Source of the DNA: an uncultured Prevotellaceae bacterium
GTDB lineage: Bacteria > Bacteroidota > Bacteroidia > Bacteroidales > Bacteroidaceae
Assembly (NCBI GenBank): GCA_900314655.1
Contig: OMWC01000002.1
Coordinates: forward strand, 1 to 64,000
Length of the DNA stretch: 64,000 nt
Direction of reading: 5' to 3'
Notes under the pieces: generated by a model
Database searches by the model: none
What the model saw: only the letters and a program-made list of their open reading frames with translations
Told to the model about the DNA's origin: nothing
Program-made: the position numbers and the translations under genes
Part shown: one piece after another, positions 17,152 to 27,755 of the stretch
Position numbering within the stretch: position 1 is the stretch's first letter
Layout: each line of letters starts with the position of its first letter

Positions 17152-18459
17152 CTATTCGGTTTTGTTTTGTCCGGCTTTGTTGTCTTTTTTATTGCGTCTT
17201 CCGCGGTTGTGGGGTTTTCCATGCCGGTTGTTTCTTCCCCGTCCGCCGCTTCTGCCGTGACCTTTGCCGCCTCGTCCGCGTTGCCGGTTTCCATTTCTGC
17301 GCATGGGTTTGTATTCCGGTCCTTCGCCGAGTTCTTTCGGCAGGGGAAGCTTCTCCACTTCCTTTCCCAGGAATTTCTCTATGTCCATAAAGTCCCCAAT
17401 CTCATACCCACGCACAAGGGTGATGGCTTCACCGTCGCGGTCGGCTCTCGCCGTACGGCCAATGCGGTGCACGTAGTCCTCTGCATCATGCGGCACATCA
17501 TAGTTGATGACCATGGCAATATCGTCAATGTCGATGCCGCGGGCCACGATGTCGGTAGCCACCAGCACGTCAATCTGTCCGCTCTTGAACTTATACATCA
17601 CCTCATCGCGTTCAGCCTGCGTCAGGTCGGAATGCATCTCACCGCAACTCACCTTCATGCGGAGCAGATCGTGGTAGATGTCTTTCACCTTCAGTTTGCT
17701 GCTGGAGAACACGATGACACGCTTCATTTCACGCTCCTTGAAGAGATGGCGCATGATACCCATTTTCTGGTTCTCGTGACAAACGTAGGCCATCTGATGA
17801 ATCTTCTCAGCCGGTTTGCTGACGGCGAGCTTGATGGTTACGGGATTCTTCAATAAGGTATGGGCCAGCTGTTCTATCTTCTGAGGCATCGTGGCCGAGA
17901 ACATAATGGTCTGACAAGTCTCGGGAAGCAGTTTGGCAATAGAGAGGATATCATCCGAGAATCCCATGTCGAGCATGCGGTCAGCCTCGTCGAGCACAAA
18001 GAAACTGACGTGGCTCAAGTCCACGTTTCCCATCGTGATATGGCTGATGAAGCGTCCTGGAGTTGCAATAATGACATCCGCTCCCATCTTCATTGCCTGA
18101 TACTCCTGATCGTAGCGATTACCGTCGTTGCCCCCGTAAACAGCCACCGAACTCACCTCGGGCATATAATAGGCAAAGCCTTGCATGGCCTGGTCAATCT
18201 GCTGTGCGAGTTCGCGTGTCGGACTCATGATGATACAGTTGATTTTATCCTTCGGATAGCCTCCATCGTCGAGCATGGATAGGATGGGCAGCAGGTAGGC
18301 GGCCGTCTTGCCCGTGCCCGTCTGTGCCACACCAAGCACATCACGTCCGTTGAGGATTTCGGGAATACACTTTTCCTGTACAGGCGTACAGGTGGTGAAA
18401 TTCATATCGTCGAGCGCATCGAGCGCATTGTCGTTGAGATCTAAATAATAAAAATCCAA
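17152..18459 (-). CDS. DEAD-box RNA helicase
   Basis: ATP-dependent RNA helicase of 435 residues, RhlE-like, probably acting in ribosome assembly or RNA turnover. Motifs in order: Q motif CTPVQEKCIP, motif I AQTGTGKT, Ia PTRELAQQ, DEAD (VLDEADRML), SAT (FSATMP), and the C-terminal ARGIDIDD and HRIGRTAR. The last 45 residues are a basic Gly/Arg/Asn tail that likely binds RNA. The start is TTG; an in-frame TAA lies just upstream and the next Met falls inside the Q-motif region. It is the last gene of the lon-tgt-lptF/G-helicase run. Confidence 0.92.
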   Translation of the reverse strand: MDFYYLDLNDNALDALDDMNFTTCTPVQEKCIPEILNGRDVLGVAQTGTGKTAAYLLPILSMLDDGGYPKDKINCIIMSPTRELAQQIDQAMQGFAYYMPEVSSVAVYGGNDGNRYDQEYQAMKMGADVIIATPGRFISHITMGNVDLSHVSFFVLDEADRMLDMGFSDDILSIAKLLPETCQTIMFSATMPQKIEQLAHTLLKNPVTIKLAVSKPAEKIHQMAYVCHENQKMGIMRHLFKEREMKRVIVFSSSKLKVKDIYHDLLRMKVSCGEMHSDLTQAERDEVMYKFKSGQIDVLVATDIVARGIDIDDIAMVINYDVPHDAEDYVHRIGRTARADRDGEAITLVRGYEIGDFMDIEKFLGKEVEKLPLPKELGEGPEYKPMRRNGNRQRGRGGKGHGRSGGRGRNNRHGKPHNRGRRNKKDNKAGQNKTE

Positions 18460-18492
18460 AATATAATCTTTCTTTTACGATGTTTGTAATTA

Positions 18493-19755
18493 TCAATTCG
18501 GAGCCTGCCGGTAGCAGAAATAGGCTATGACGGCAAACACGATGTTGGGAATCCAGGCTGCAAGTATGGCCGGTGTACCGGCATTGATGGCAAAGGTGGC
18601 GGATACCGTCTGCAGCAGTATGTAGCTGAAGCTAAGTGCCAGACCTATACCCAGATACAAGCCCATTCCTCCTTTTCGTTTGCGCGACGAAAGCGATACT
18701 CCGATGGTGGTCAGGATAAACGAAGCAAATGAGGTGGCTATTCGCTTATGGTACTCCACCTCGTATTGCACGACATTGCTCGAACCACGGTCAATCTGGC
18801 GGTTGATATACTCTCTCAGTTCAGGACTCGTGAATGTCTCTTGCTGACCTTTCGAGAACACCAGGTCGGTGGGTTCCATGAGGATGAGTGTGTCCTTCAC
18901 GCCACCGCTTGAGATTTTCTCGCGCAGTCCTTTCATTTCACGTATACGCCAGTTGTTCACCTTCCAGTGGAACTTGGAGTCGGAAATGGTGTCATATTGT
19001 ATCTCGCTGGCTGTCATGTGGCTCACCAGCTTCTTGTTCTCAAACTTGTCAAGATTGAATCCGTAGCCGCGCTTCATGTTGTTGTCGTAGTGCTGAATGT
19101 AGGCAATGATACCTTTACCTACCTGAAGCTGTACATTGTCGGCCGAGTTGTTGCGCTTCTTATTCTTGTATAGCGACTCAAAGTTCTGCCTTACCACGGT
19201 TCCTTTCGGAATTACGTACGATCCCAGATAGAATGTGAGCACGGAGATGAGGGCAGCCGATATCATGTAGGGACGCATCAGGCGCTTGAAACTGATGCCT
19301 GCAGCCAGGATGGATATAATCTCGGAGTTTCCCGCCATCTTCGACGTGAAGAAAATCACGGCAATGAAGACGAAAAGCGGTGAGAAAAGATTGGAGTAGT
19401 AGGGTATGAAGTTTACATAATAGTCGAATACAATGGCCTTCAAGGGGGCATTGTATTCGGTGAATTTCGAAAGGTTCTCATTCACGTCGAACACGATCGA
19501 AATGGAGATAATCAGCGCGATGGCAAAGAAGTAGGTGGTGAGGAACTTCTTGATGATATACCAGTCGATGGTCCTGATGTAGCGCCGCGGATTGAGCCAG
19601 CGCAACTTATGGCCGATCCATGCCACGACGGGTAGCAGCCATTTCATCTTGATGCCTATCCATTTCAGAATACGCCTGAGCCAGCCGAAGTGATTCTTCA
19701 GCCAGCGTCCTGCCTTGAGCAGTTTGAGCCACCGCTTTATTTTTCTGTATTCCAT
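18493..19755 (-). CDS. LptF/LptG family LPS export permease with basic N-terminal extension
   Basis: Inner-membrane permease of the LptF/LptG (YjgP/YjgQ) family, 420 residues, part of the machine moving lipopolysaccharide to the outer membrane. Six membrane helices are seen, three near 70-190 and three near 330-415, with a periplasmic beta-rich domain between. The usual protein begins near IRTIDWYIIKKFL; here about 60 residues rich in Trp, Lys and Arg precede it. The ATG directly abuts the tgt stop codon (TAAATG), which supports this long start by translational coupling. Confidence 0.88.
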   Translation of the reverse strand: MEYRKIKRWLKLLKAGRWLKNHFGWLRRILKWIGIKMKWLLPVVAWIGHKLRWLNPRRYIRTIDWYIIKKFLTTYFFAIALIISISIVFDVNENLSKFTEYNAPLKAIVFDYYVNFIPYYSNLFSPLFVFIAVIFFTSKMAGNSEIISILAAGISFKRLMRPYMISAALISVLTFYLGSYVIPKGTVVRQNFESLYKNKKRNNSADNVQLQVGKGIIAYIQHYDNNMKRGYGFNLDKFENKKLVSHMTASEIQYDTISDSKFHWKVNNWRIREMKGLREKISSGGVKDTLILMEPTDLVFSKGQQETFTSPELREYINRQIDRGSSNVVQYEVEYHKRIATSFASFILTTIGVSLSSRKRKGGMGLYLGIGLALSFSYILLQTVSATFAINAGTPAILAAWIPNIVFAVIAYFCYRQAPN

Positions 19756-20883
19756 TTAGATTCGTCTTCCTAAATTGTCAATTACCGAAGCCTTCCATTG
19801 GGTGAAGTCTCCCTTCAGGATATGCTGGCGCGCATCCGACACGAGGCGCAGATAGAATGCCAGGTTATGGATGGATGCTATCTGCATGGCCAGGAGTTCC
19901 TGGGCTTTGAAGAGATGGTGCAGATAGGCCTTTGAGTGCAGCCGGTCAATGTCGCATCCGTCGGGGTCGATGGGAGAGAAGTCGTCTTCCCATTTCTTGT
20001 TGCGCATGTTCATCGTGCCTTCATAGGTGAAGAGCATCGCGTTGCGTCCGTTGCGCGTGGGCATCACACAGTCGAACATGTCCACGCCGCGCTCGATGGC
20101 TTCGAGGATGTTCTGCGGTGTGCCCACACCCATCAGGTAGCGGGGCTTGTCCTTGGGCAGGATGGCATTCACCACCTCAATCATGTCGTACATCACCTCC
20201 GTGGGTTCACCCACGGCGAGACCGCCGATGGCATTGCCGTCGGCTCCTTTGTCGGCTATATATTTTGCTGCTTCCTGACGTAGGTCCTTGTAGGTGCAGC
20301 CCTGCACGATGGGGAAGAGCGTCTGCTCATATCCATAGAGGGGCTCTGTCTCGCTGAAGCGCTTGATGCAGCGGTCGAGCCAGCGTTGCGTCAGTTGCAG
20401 GCTGTTCTTTGCATACTGATAGTCGCTTTGTCCAGGTGGGCATTCGTCGAAAGCCATCATGATGTCGGCTCCGATGATGCGCTGCGTGTCCATCACATTC
20501 TCTGGTGTGAAGATATGCTTTGAGCCGTCAATATGCGAACGGAACTCGCATCCTTCTTCGCGCAGCTTGCGAATGCCTGTCAGCGAAAACACCTGAAAGC
20601 CGCCAGAGTCAGTCAATATCGGACGATCCCAGGTGTTGAACTGATGCAGGCCTCCAGCCTTGCGGATGATGTCGAGGCCCGGACGAAGGTACAAATGATA
20701 GGTGTTGCCCAAGATGATCTGCGCCTTCACCTGTTCGCGAAGTTCGGAGAAATGCACGCCTTTCACGGAGCCCACCGTGCCGACTGGCATGAAGATAGGC
20801 GTCTCAATCTGGCCGTGGGCGGTGGTTATCAGTCCCGCACGGGCATCGCTGGCTGTGTCAGTATGTTGCAGTTCGAATGTCAT
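19756..20883 (-). CDS. tgt: tRNA-guanine transglycosylase
   Basis: Exchanges guanine for a queuine precursor at the wobble position of GUN-anticodon tRNAs (375 residues, usual size). Catalytic residues are visible: Asp91 in TDSGGFQVFS and Asp271 in DCVMPTRNGRN; substrate loop GGLAVGEP. The zinc site, normally CxCxxC followed by a His about 25 residues later, reads D308-x-C310-x-x-D313, with the His at 339 kept, so two of the three cysteines are replaced by Asp. queC, which makes the queuosine precursor, lies at 49.7 kb. It is cotranscribed with lon (6-base gap). Confidence 0.93.
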   Translation of the reverse strand: MTFELQHTDTASDARAGLITTAHGQIETPIFMPVGTVGSVKGVHFSELREQVKAQIILGNTYHLYLRPGLDIIRKAGGLHQFNTWDRPILTDSGGFQVFSLTGIRKLREEGCEFRSHIDGSKHIFTPENVMDTQRIIGADIMMAFDECPPGQSDYQYAKNSLQLTQRWLDRCIKRFSETEPLYGYEQTLFPIVQGCTYKDLRQEAAKYIADKGADGNAIGGLAVGEPTEVMYDMIEVVNAILPKDKPRYLMGVGTPQNILEAIERGVDMFDCVMPTRNGRNAMLFTYEGTMNMRNKKWEDDFSPIDPDGCDIDRLHSKAYLHHLFKAQELLAMQIASIHNLAFYLRLVSDARQHILKGDFTQWKASVIDNLGRRI

Positions 20884-20889
20884 AGTCTT

Positions 20890-23358
20890 CTATTTGCCCC
20901 TTACTCCTTGTTCTTCAGAAATCTCGAACGGAATGGGATTCTTCACGATTTCATTCGTCAGCGCAAAGTTCCACACGTCCTGCACGTTTTCCACATAGTG
21001 GAATTCCACTCCCTTCAGATAGACCTCAGGAATCTCGTCAATGTCCTTCTTGTTGTCGCGGCACATGATGATGTCGGTGATGCCGGCGCGCTTGGCAGCC
21101 AGGATTTTCTCCTTGATGCCGCCCACGGGCAATACCTTTCCGCGGAGCGTAATCTCGCCAGTCATGGCCGTGTTCTTGCGCACCTTGCGCTGCGTAAGTG
21201 CCGAAGCGATGGAGGTGGCAATGGTGATGCCGGCTGACGGACCGTCTTTGGGCGTAGCCCCTTCGGGCACGTGAATATGGATGTTATAGTTGTCGAAGAT
21301 GCGATAGTCGATATTCAGGATATCGGCATGAGCCTTCACATACTCCAGCGCAAGCACGGCACTCTCCTTCATCACGTCGCCGAGGTTTCCGGTCAGCGTC
21401 AGCTTGGAGCCCTTGCCTTTCGATAGCGATGTCTCGATGAAGAGGATTTCTCCTCCCACCGACGTCCAGGCCAGTCCGGTCACCACTCCGGCATACTCGT
21501 TGCCCTGGTAGATGTCGCGATAGAAAGGTGGCTTGCCGAGCAGACCTTCAAGAACCTCCGGCGTAATCTTCTCAAACGGCAGCGAACCGTCGGTGGCCTT
21601 CTTCAGCGCCAGTTTGCGCATGGCCTTGTCAATCTGCTTCTCCAATTGGCGCACACCGCTTTCACGGGTGTATTGCTCGATGATCTTTTCGATAGCAGCC
21701 TTGTTGAAAGAGAGTTTCTTGTCAGATTCGAGTCCTGTGTTCTCCTTCACCTTCGGGATGAGATGGCGCTTGGCAATCTCAATCTTTTCTTCCGTGATAT
21801 AGCCACTCACCTCGATAATCTCCATACGGTCGAGCAGCGGTCGCGGAATCGTGTTCAGGTCGTTGGCCGTGGCAATGAAAAGCACCTTTGAGAGATCGTA
21901 GTCCACGTCGAGATAATTGTCGTGGAAAGCAGCGTTCTGCTCCGGGTCGAGTACTTCGAGCAAAGCGCTCGAGGGATCGCCGTTGATGGTGTTCTGCGTC
22001 ACCTTGTCAATCTCGTCAAGAATGAATACAGGGTTGGATGAACCGGCTTTCTGGATGCTCTTGATGATACGTCCGGGCATGGCACCCACGTAGGTGCGGC
22101 GGTGTCCGCGGATTTCGCTCTCGTCGTGCAGGCCGCCCAGAGAGATGCGCACGTACTTGCGCTTCATCGAGGCAGCAATGCTCTTGCCGAGCGATGTCTT
22201 ACCTACGCCCGGAGGACCGTAGAGGCAGATGATCGGACTCTTCAGGTCGCCGCGCAGCTGCAGTACGGCCATGTATTCCAGGATGCGCTCCTTTACCTTC
22301 TCCATGCCGTAGTGGTCTTTGTCGAGTACCTTTTGTGCACGTTTCAGGTCGATGTCGTCTTCCGTGTATTCATTCCACGGCAGGCTGACCATCGTCTGCA
22401 GGTAGTTCAGCTGAACGCTGTACTCGGGTCCCTGCGGATTGAGCATGTCGAGCTTGTCGAGTTCCTTGTAGAAAACCTTTTCCACATCCTCTCCCCATTT
22501 GCGGGTCATGGCCTTCTCCACGAGTTCTTTCCTTTCGGGTGATCCTTCGCCGTTGCCCAGTTCTTCCTTGATGTTCTTGATTTGCTGCTGCAGGAAGTAT
22601 TCGCGCTGCTGCTCGTCGAGATCCTCGCGGGTACGCGAGCGGATGTTCTGCTTCAGTTCCAGGAACTGGATGTCGCGGTGGAGCAGGCGGAGGGCAGCAA
22701 AGAGCCGCTCCTTGCCGTCTTTGAATCGAAGAAGCTGAATCTTTTCGGGAACGGTGAAAGGCATGGACGAACACACGAAGTTCACGCGGATGATGCCATT
22801 CGTGATATTCTGGATGGCAAACTCCGCCTCGTTGGGCATGTCTTCGTTCTTCTTCACGTAGTCGATGGCTGTCTGGCGGAAATCTTCCAGGGCCGTGGCA
22901 TATTCGATGTCTTTGAGGCTTGGCAGTATTTCAGGCGCATTCGTCACCAATCCTTTCATGTAGGGTCGGGTTGACGTGATTTCCTCCAGATGGCAGCGTC
23001 CGAGACCTTGCACGATGACCGTCACGTTTCCTTCGCCTCCAGGGAGGTCCAGCACGCGGACGATGCGTGCAAACACACCGATGTCGTAGAGATCCTTAAA
23101 CGATGGATTGTCCACTTCCTGATTCTTCTGGCAGAACACGCAGAATAGCGTGTCGGGCCTCTTGTCGAGTCGCTTCACGAGATTCAGGCTCTGCTGCCTG
23201 CCTATGAGTATCGGGGTTACCACACCAGGGAAAAGAATCAGGTTGCGGGTGGCCAATATGGGGTATTCACCGTCATTCCCTCCTTCGAAGAGTTTCACGA
23301 TGTCACCTTCATAATCGGCTATCATTGAGAATGACGTTGTGTTGTCGCTTTTGCTCAT
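20890..23358 (-). CDS. lon: ATP-dependent Lon protease
   Basis: Cytoplasmic AAA+ protease that degrades misfolded and regulatory proteins; 822 residues from the ATG at 23358. Domain order: N-terminal substrate-binding domain (about 30-230), coiled-coil linker with [20 protein letters not shown]+ with Walker [10 protein letters not shown] and Walker [10 protein letters not shown], then the Ser-Lys protease domain with catalytic serine in [15 protein letters not shown] longer frame to 23460 exists but runs through the promoter box at 23398-23405, so the ATG at 23358 is preferred. It is first in the operon with tgt. Confidence 0.95.
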   Translation of the reverse strand: MSKSDNTTSFSMIADYEGDIVKLFEGGNDGEYPILATRNLILFPGVVTPILIGRQQSLNLVKRLDKRPDTLFCVFCQKNQEVDNPSFKDLYDIGVFARIVRVLDLPGGEGNVTVIVQGLGRCHLEEITSTRPYMKGLVTNAPEILPSLKDIEYATALEDFRQTAIDYVKKNEDMPNEAEFAIQNITNGIIRVNFVCSSMPFTVPEKIQLLRFKDGKERLFAALRLLHRDIQFLELKQNIRSRTREDLDEQQREYFLQQQIKNIKEELGNGEGSPERKELVEKAMTRKWGEDVEKVFYKELDKLDMLNPQGPEYSVQLNYLQTMVSLPWNEYTEDDIDLKRAQKVLDKDHYGMEKVKERILEYMAVLQLRGDLKSPIICLYGPPGVGKTSLGKSIAASMKRKYVRISLGGLHDESEIRGHRRTYVGAMPGRIIKSIQKAGSSNPVFILDEIDKVTQNTINGDPSSALLEVLDPEQNAAFHDNYLDVDYDLSKVLFIATANDLNTIPRPLLDRMEIIEVSGYITEEKIEIAKRHLIPKVKENTGLESDKKLSFNKAAIEKIIEQYTRESGVRQLEKQIDKAMRKLALKKATDGSLPFEKITPEVLEGLLGKPPFYRDIYQGNEYAGVVTGLAWTSVGGEILFIETSLSKGKGSKLTLTGNLGDVMKESAVLALEYVKAHADILNIDYRIFDNYNIHIHVPEGATPKDGPSAGITIATSIASALTQRKVRKNTAMTGEITLRGKVLPVGGIKEKILAAKRAGITDIIMCRDNKKDIDEIPEVYLKGVEFHYVENVQDVWNFALTNEIVKNPIPFEISEEQGVRGK

Positions 23359-23397
23359 AATATTTATATTATCCTTATTCCTTATTAAAATAGGTTG

Positions 23398-23405
23398 CAA
23401 AGTTA
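23398..23405 (-). promoter_or_regulatory. -7 promoter box of the lon operon
   Basis: The minus strand reads TAACTTTG, 40 bases before the lon ATG. It fixes the start of lon downstream of this point. Confidence 0.6.
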
Positions 23406-23507
23406 CGCCTTTTTTTTCACATACCGAAATGAAAAGCGGTTTATTTGCATTCTTTGACACGAAAGAGGCGTTCCAAAGAATGAATCCTTTCCTCTCAAAG
23501 ACGAAAC

Positions 23508-23602
23508 CGACTACAAACTAATTTACTTTGTTCTTCAATCTATCATCGGAAGCATTGCTTCTGATGGGTGGAAGCTGAACAAACTAAATTAGTTTGTAGT
23601 CG
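23508..23602. repeat. 26-bp inverted repeat element
   Basis: Arms 23508-23533 and 23577-23602 are complementary over 26 bases with one mismatch and begin and end with CGACTACAAACTAATTT. The 43-base centre contains TATCATC (inverse of the array-A core) and GCTTCTGATGGGTGGAAGC, a unit of the second 22-bp family at 11142. The rest of 23603-23656 holds nothing recognisable. Confidence 0.8.
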
Positions 23603-23656
23603 ATGTTATAATCGGGTGGATTTCACCTTATGAATAATCCCCTTGCCGATGATGGA

Positions 23657-23722
23657 TCAGAGGATGCAGATAAAGCAGACCAATAGGGTGGCTGCAAGTG
23701 TCCAGTTGATGATTTCGCTCAT
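23657..23722 (-). CDS. Possible 21-residue membrane peptide
   Basis: A minus-strand frame encodes MSEIINWTLAATLLVCFICI plus Leu and a stop. It is mostly one hydrophobic helix, as in many small membrane subunits. A promoter-like TACTTTTG (minus strand, near 23798) lies upstream with a leader of about 60 bases. No homologue is recognised and the ribosome site is weak, as is usual in Bacteroidetes. It may be a chance frame. Confidence 0.35.
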   Translation of the reverse strand: MSEIINWTLAATLLVCFICIL

Positions 23723-23851
23723 ATTAAATATGGTTTTATTGTTCAACACACATTTTCTTTATTCGCTGCGAACCGGTTGCTTGCCGATTGCGATGCAAAA
23801 GTACGGCCTTTGACTTGAATACATGCCGCGAAAGGGATTTTTTCGGTCCAA

Positions 23852-23916
23852 CTTGTTGCGACACACCCCTTCGTTTGCGACAAACGGGGCGAATGCCTCC
23901 GGAAATTGTCGCAACA
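23852..23916. repeat. Nested inverted repeats upstream of the ATP synthase operon
   Basis: Outer arms TTGTTGCGACA (23852-23862) and TGTCGCAACAA (23906-23916) are perfect. Inside, CGTTTG (23871-23876) pairs with CAAACG (23880-23885), extended by CCC/GGG. The remaining DNA from 23723 to 24014 shows no convincing gene. Confidence 0.6.
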
Positions 23917-24015
23917 ACGTTTCCCATGCGGCCTGAAAATGGATACTGATTGCTGGTTAATTTGGTGAATAAACAGTGCTTTTGTGGAAGTTTTGCTTTT
24001 TTTTCTTTGAAAAGT

Positions 24016-24046
24016 TTGTCGTTATCAAAAATATTTTTTAATTTTG
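24016..24046 (+). promoter_or_regulatory. Promoter of the ATP synthase operon
   Basis: TTG at 24016-24018 and TAATTTTG at 24039-24046, spacer 20 bases, about 40 bases before atpD. Confidence 0.65.
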
Positions 24047-24075
24047 CGTTCACTAATAGCAATTACACAACTTAA

Positions 24076-25614
<1,539 letters not shown>

Positions 25615-25660
25615 TGGATTATAGTTTATAGTTATATAGTTTATGGTTTATAGTAATCAG
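25615..25660 (+). repeat. TTATAGT-like short tandem repeats
   Basis: The 60-base gap between atpD and atpC is made largely of imperfect copies of a seven-base word (TTATAGT, TTATGGT). No function is apparent. Confidence 0.5.
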
Positions 25661-25674
25661 ACAACGAATTATTT

Positions 25675-25914
25675 ATGCTTAAACTGAAAATCGTTTCACC
25701 CGAGAGAATCGTCTTCAACGGAGAAGTGGAGAGCGTCACGGTGCCTGGCACGGCCGGTGAGTTTGAGATACTGGTAGATCATGCACCCATCATCTCCTCT
25801 CTGGAGACGGGTACGGTGACTTACGTCACAAGTGAAGGCCGTTTGTCGCTCCCCGTGAGAGGCGGTTTCGTATCCGTTCAAAAGAATGAGGTTAACGTCT
25901 GTGTGGAAGTATGA
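25675..25914 (+). CDS. atpC: ATP synthase F1 subunit epsilon
   Basis: Central-stalk subunit of 79 residues. It consists of the N-terminal beta-sandwich only (start LKLKIVSPERIVFNGEVESV, then PGTAGEFEILVDHAPIIS) and lacks the C-terminal helical hairpin that inhibits ATP hydrolysis in many bacteria. Short forms of this kind are common in Bacteroidetes. Its stop overlaps the next start by four bases (ATGA). Confidence 0.92.
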   Translation: MLKLKIVSPERIVFNGEVESVTVPGTAGEFEILVDHAPIISSLETGTVTYVTSEGRLSLPVRGGFVSVQKNEVNVCVEV

Positions 25915-26306
25915 TCGACGTGGACAGGATTGCTAAGCGCTATGCAGGAATCGGGCTTATGCTCGTCATCTGCCTGTGGCTCTCAGGTATTCTCCTGGCT
26001 TCTTTCCGCCCCGAATGGAATCTGATGCCGCCGATATGGATCAGCACGGCGTTCTGCGTGTTCTTCCTCCTGGGCTTTGCCATTCTCTGGAGATGGGTCA
26101 TGAAGCGTCACGAGGATTCCTTGACCACCCTCTATAGCGTAGTGTCGGGCTTCCGCATGCTGATGGCACTGTTCACGCTGTTCATCGTCTTCCTGGTCGT
26201 AGGCCGTTCCGCCATGCTGCCTTATGTGCTGGTGTTCATGGTCTTTTATCTGGTGATGGTGGCTTTCCATACAGTCTATTTCTCACGGATTACGAACCGT
26301 CAATAA
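25911..26306 (+). CDS. Small four-helix membrane protein in the ATP synthase operon
   Basis: 131 residues with four predicted membrane helices (about 12-30, 40-62, 78-98, 103-123) and a basic C-terminus. Its position between epsilon and subunit a suggests an AtpI-like role in assembling the c ring or in ion supply, but no diagnostic motif is seen. It overlaps atpC by four bases, so the two are translated together. Confidence 0.7.
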   Translation: MIDVDRIAKRYAGIGLMLVICLWLSGILLASFRPEWNLMPPIWISTAFCVFFLLGFAILWRWVMKRHEDSLTTLYSVVSGFRMLMALFTLFIVFLVVGRSAMLPYVLVFMVFYLVMVAFHTVYFSRITNRQ

Positions 26307-26353
26307 CTCTTTGTAAAACAATAAATTAGAATCATTACATTAAATCATATTAA

Positions 26354-27394
26354 ATGAATCGCATCAAGTCAATATTGCTCATTCTCATGGTGATGTGCAT
26401 GCCGCTCCATCTGTTGGCCGCTGAGGGCAATGGGGAAGAGAAGTCCATCGACATCCCCGAGATTGTGCTCCACCACTTGTCGGATGCCTACGAGTGGCAC
26501 ATTGCGGGCGATGTGAGCATTCCGCTGCCCATCATCCTGAGAAGCAGTGCCACGGGAGAATGGACGTTCTGCACGGAGAAGTCGCTGCCCGGCAACTTCT
26601 TCTTCGACGAGACGCACCATGGCAAAATCTACGAGAAGATGCCCGACGGCTCCACCAAGCGCCCGCTCGACCTGAGCATCACCAAGGCGGTGTGCCAGAT
26701 CTGGATTGTGGCCATCATCCTGATAGCCGTGTTCCTCGGCGTGTCGCGGTGGTACAAGAAGCACGATTCCACCAGCGAGGCTCCCAAGGGATTTGTGGGT
26801 GCGATGGAGATGCTCGTGATGTATATCCACGACGACGTGATCAAGGCCTGCGTCGGTGAGAAGCATTATAAGAGGTATGCCCCTTATCTGCTCACCGTCT
26901 TCTTCTTCATCCTCGTGACCAATCTGCTCGGTCTGCTGCCCATCTTCCCCGGTGGAGCCAACGTGACGGGCAACATCAACATCACGTTCTTCCTCGCCCT
27001 CTGCACGATGCTCCTGGTCAACATCTTCGGCAACAAGGAATACTGGAAGGAAATCTTCTGGCCCGAGGTGCCCCTGTTCCTCAAGGCGTATCCTGCACCG
27101 CTCATTCCCGTCATCGAGGTGGTAGGCATCTTCACCAAGCCCTTCGCACTGATGGTCCGTCTCTTTGCCAACATGATGGCCGGACACGCCATCATCCTGA
27201 GTTTCACGTGCGTGATATTACTGGGCTGGACGATGGGCGTAGGCATGGGTCTCGGTCTCAATCTCTTCAGCGCCATCATGCTCCTCTTCATGAACTGTGT
27301 GGAGCTGCTGGTGGCCTTTGTTCAGGCTTACGTGTTCACGCTGCTCTCGGCCGTGTTCATCGGTCTGGCGCATCCTGAGCACCATGAAGCATAA
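26354..27394 (+). CDS. atpB: ATP synthase F0 subunit a
   Basis: Membrane stator subunit that carries the ion half-channels, 346 residues. An N-terminal signal-like helix (about 5-22) and a 90-residue hydrophilic region precede the conserved core. The essential arginine lies in MVRLFANMMAGH. The long N-terminal extension is typical of Bacteroidetes subunit a. It is in the operon before atpE. Confidence 0.95.
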   Translation: MNRIKSILLILMVMCMPLHLLAAEGNGEEKSIDIPEIVLHHLSDAYEWHIAGDVSIPLPIILRSSATGEWTFCTEKSLPGNFFFDETHHGKIYEKMPDGSTKRPLDLSITKAVCQIWIVAIILIAVFLGVSRWYKKHDSTSEAPKGFVGAMEMLVMYIHDDVIKACVGEKHYKRYAPYLLTVFFFILVTNLLGLLPIFPGGANVTGNINITFFLALCTMLLVNIFGNKEYWKEIFWPEVPLFLKAYPAPLIPVIEVVGIFTKPFALMVRLFANMMAGHAIILSFTCVILLGWTMGVGMGLGLNLFSAIMLLFMNCVELLVAFVQAYVFTLLSAVFIGLAHPEHHEA

Positions 27395-27468
27395 AACTCT
27401 GATACATAACAAGTAAAACGAAAGAATACAAACATTTAATTTAATAACAATTTAAAAACTTAAAGATT

Positions 27469-27705
27469 ATGATTTCATTATTATTAGCAGCAGAAGGTCT
27501 GGGCGCATTAGGTTGCGGTCTCGGCGCAGGTATTGCAACAGTAGGTGCAGGTATGGGTATCGGTAAGATTGGTGGCAGCGCCATGGACGCTATCGCCCGT
27601 CAGCCCGAAGCTACCGGCAAGATCCAGACAAACATGATTCTTACTTCAGCTTTCGTTGAGGGTGTGGCTCTGTTTGCCGTGGTGGCTTGCGCATTCCTTA
27701 TCTAA
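27469..27705 (+). CDS. atpE: ATP synthase F0 subunit c
   Basis: Two-helix rotor-ring subunit (78 residues) with the loop ARQPEATGKI. The ion-carrying residue is Glu64 in AFVEGVALF. The residues that bind sodium in Na+-type rings (Gln in helix 1, Ser and Tyr after the Glu) are replaced by Ile31, Gly65 and Phe68, so a proton-type ring is inferred. It is likely strongly expressed, with a 74-base AT-rich stretch before it. Confidence 0.95.
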   Translation: MISLLLAAEGLGALGCGLGAGIATVGAGMGIGKIGGSAMDAIARQPEATGKIQTNMILTSAFVEGVALFAVVACAFLI

Positions 27706-27755
27706 TCCGGAAGGAAGCATTCACGAATTGAATTTCTCATCAACAACGATTGCAA

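Noticed and set aside
23508-23602. Terminator of a gene upstream of lon
   Set aside because: The arms are separated by 43 bases and no gene ends here on either strand; a repeat element fits better.
23736-24062. 108-codon minus-strand frame upstream of atpD
   Set aside because: It crosses the structured palindrome and the atp promoter, is basic and of odd composition, and no promoter precedes it.
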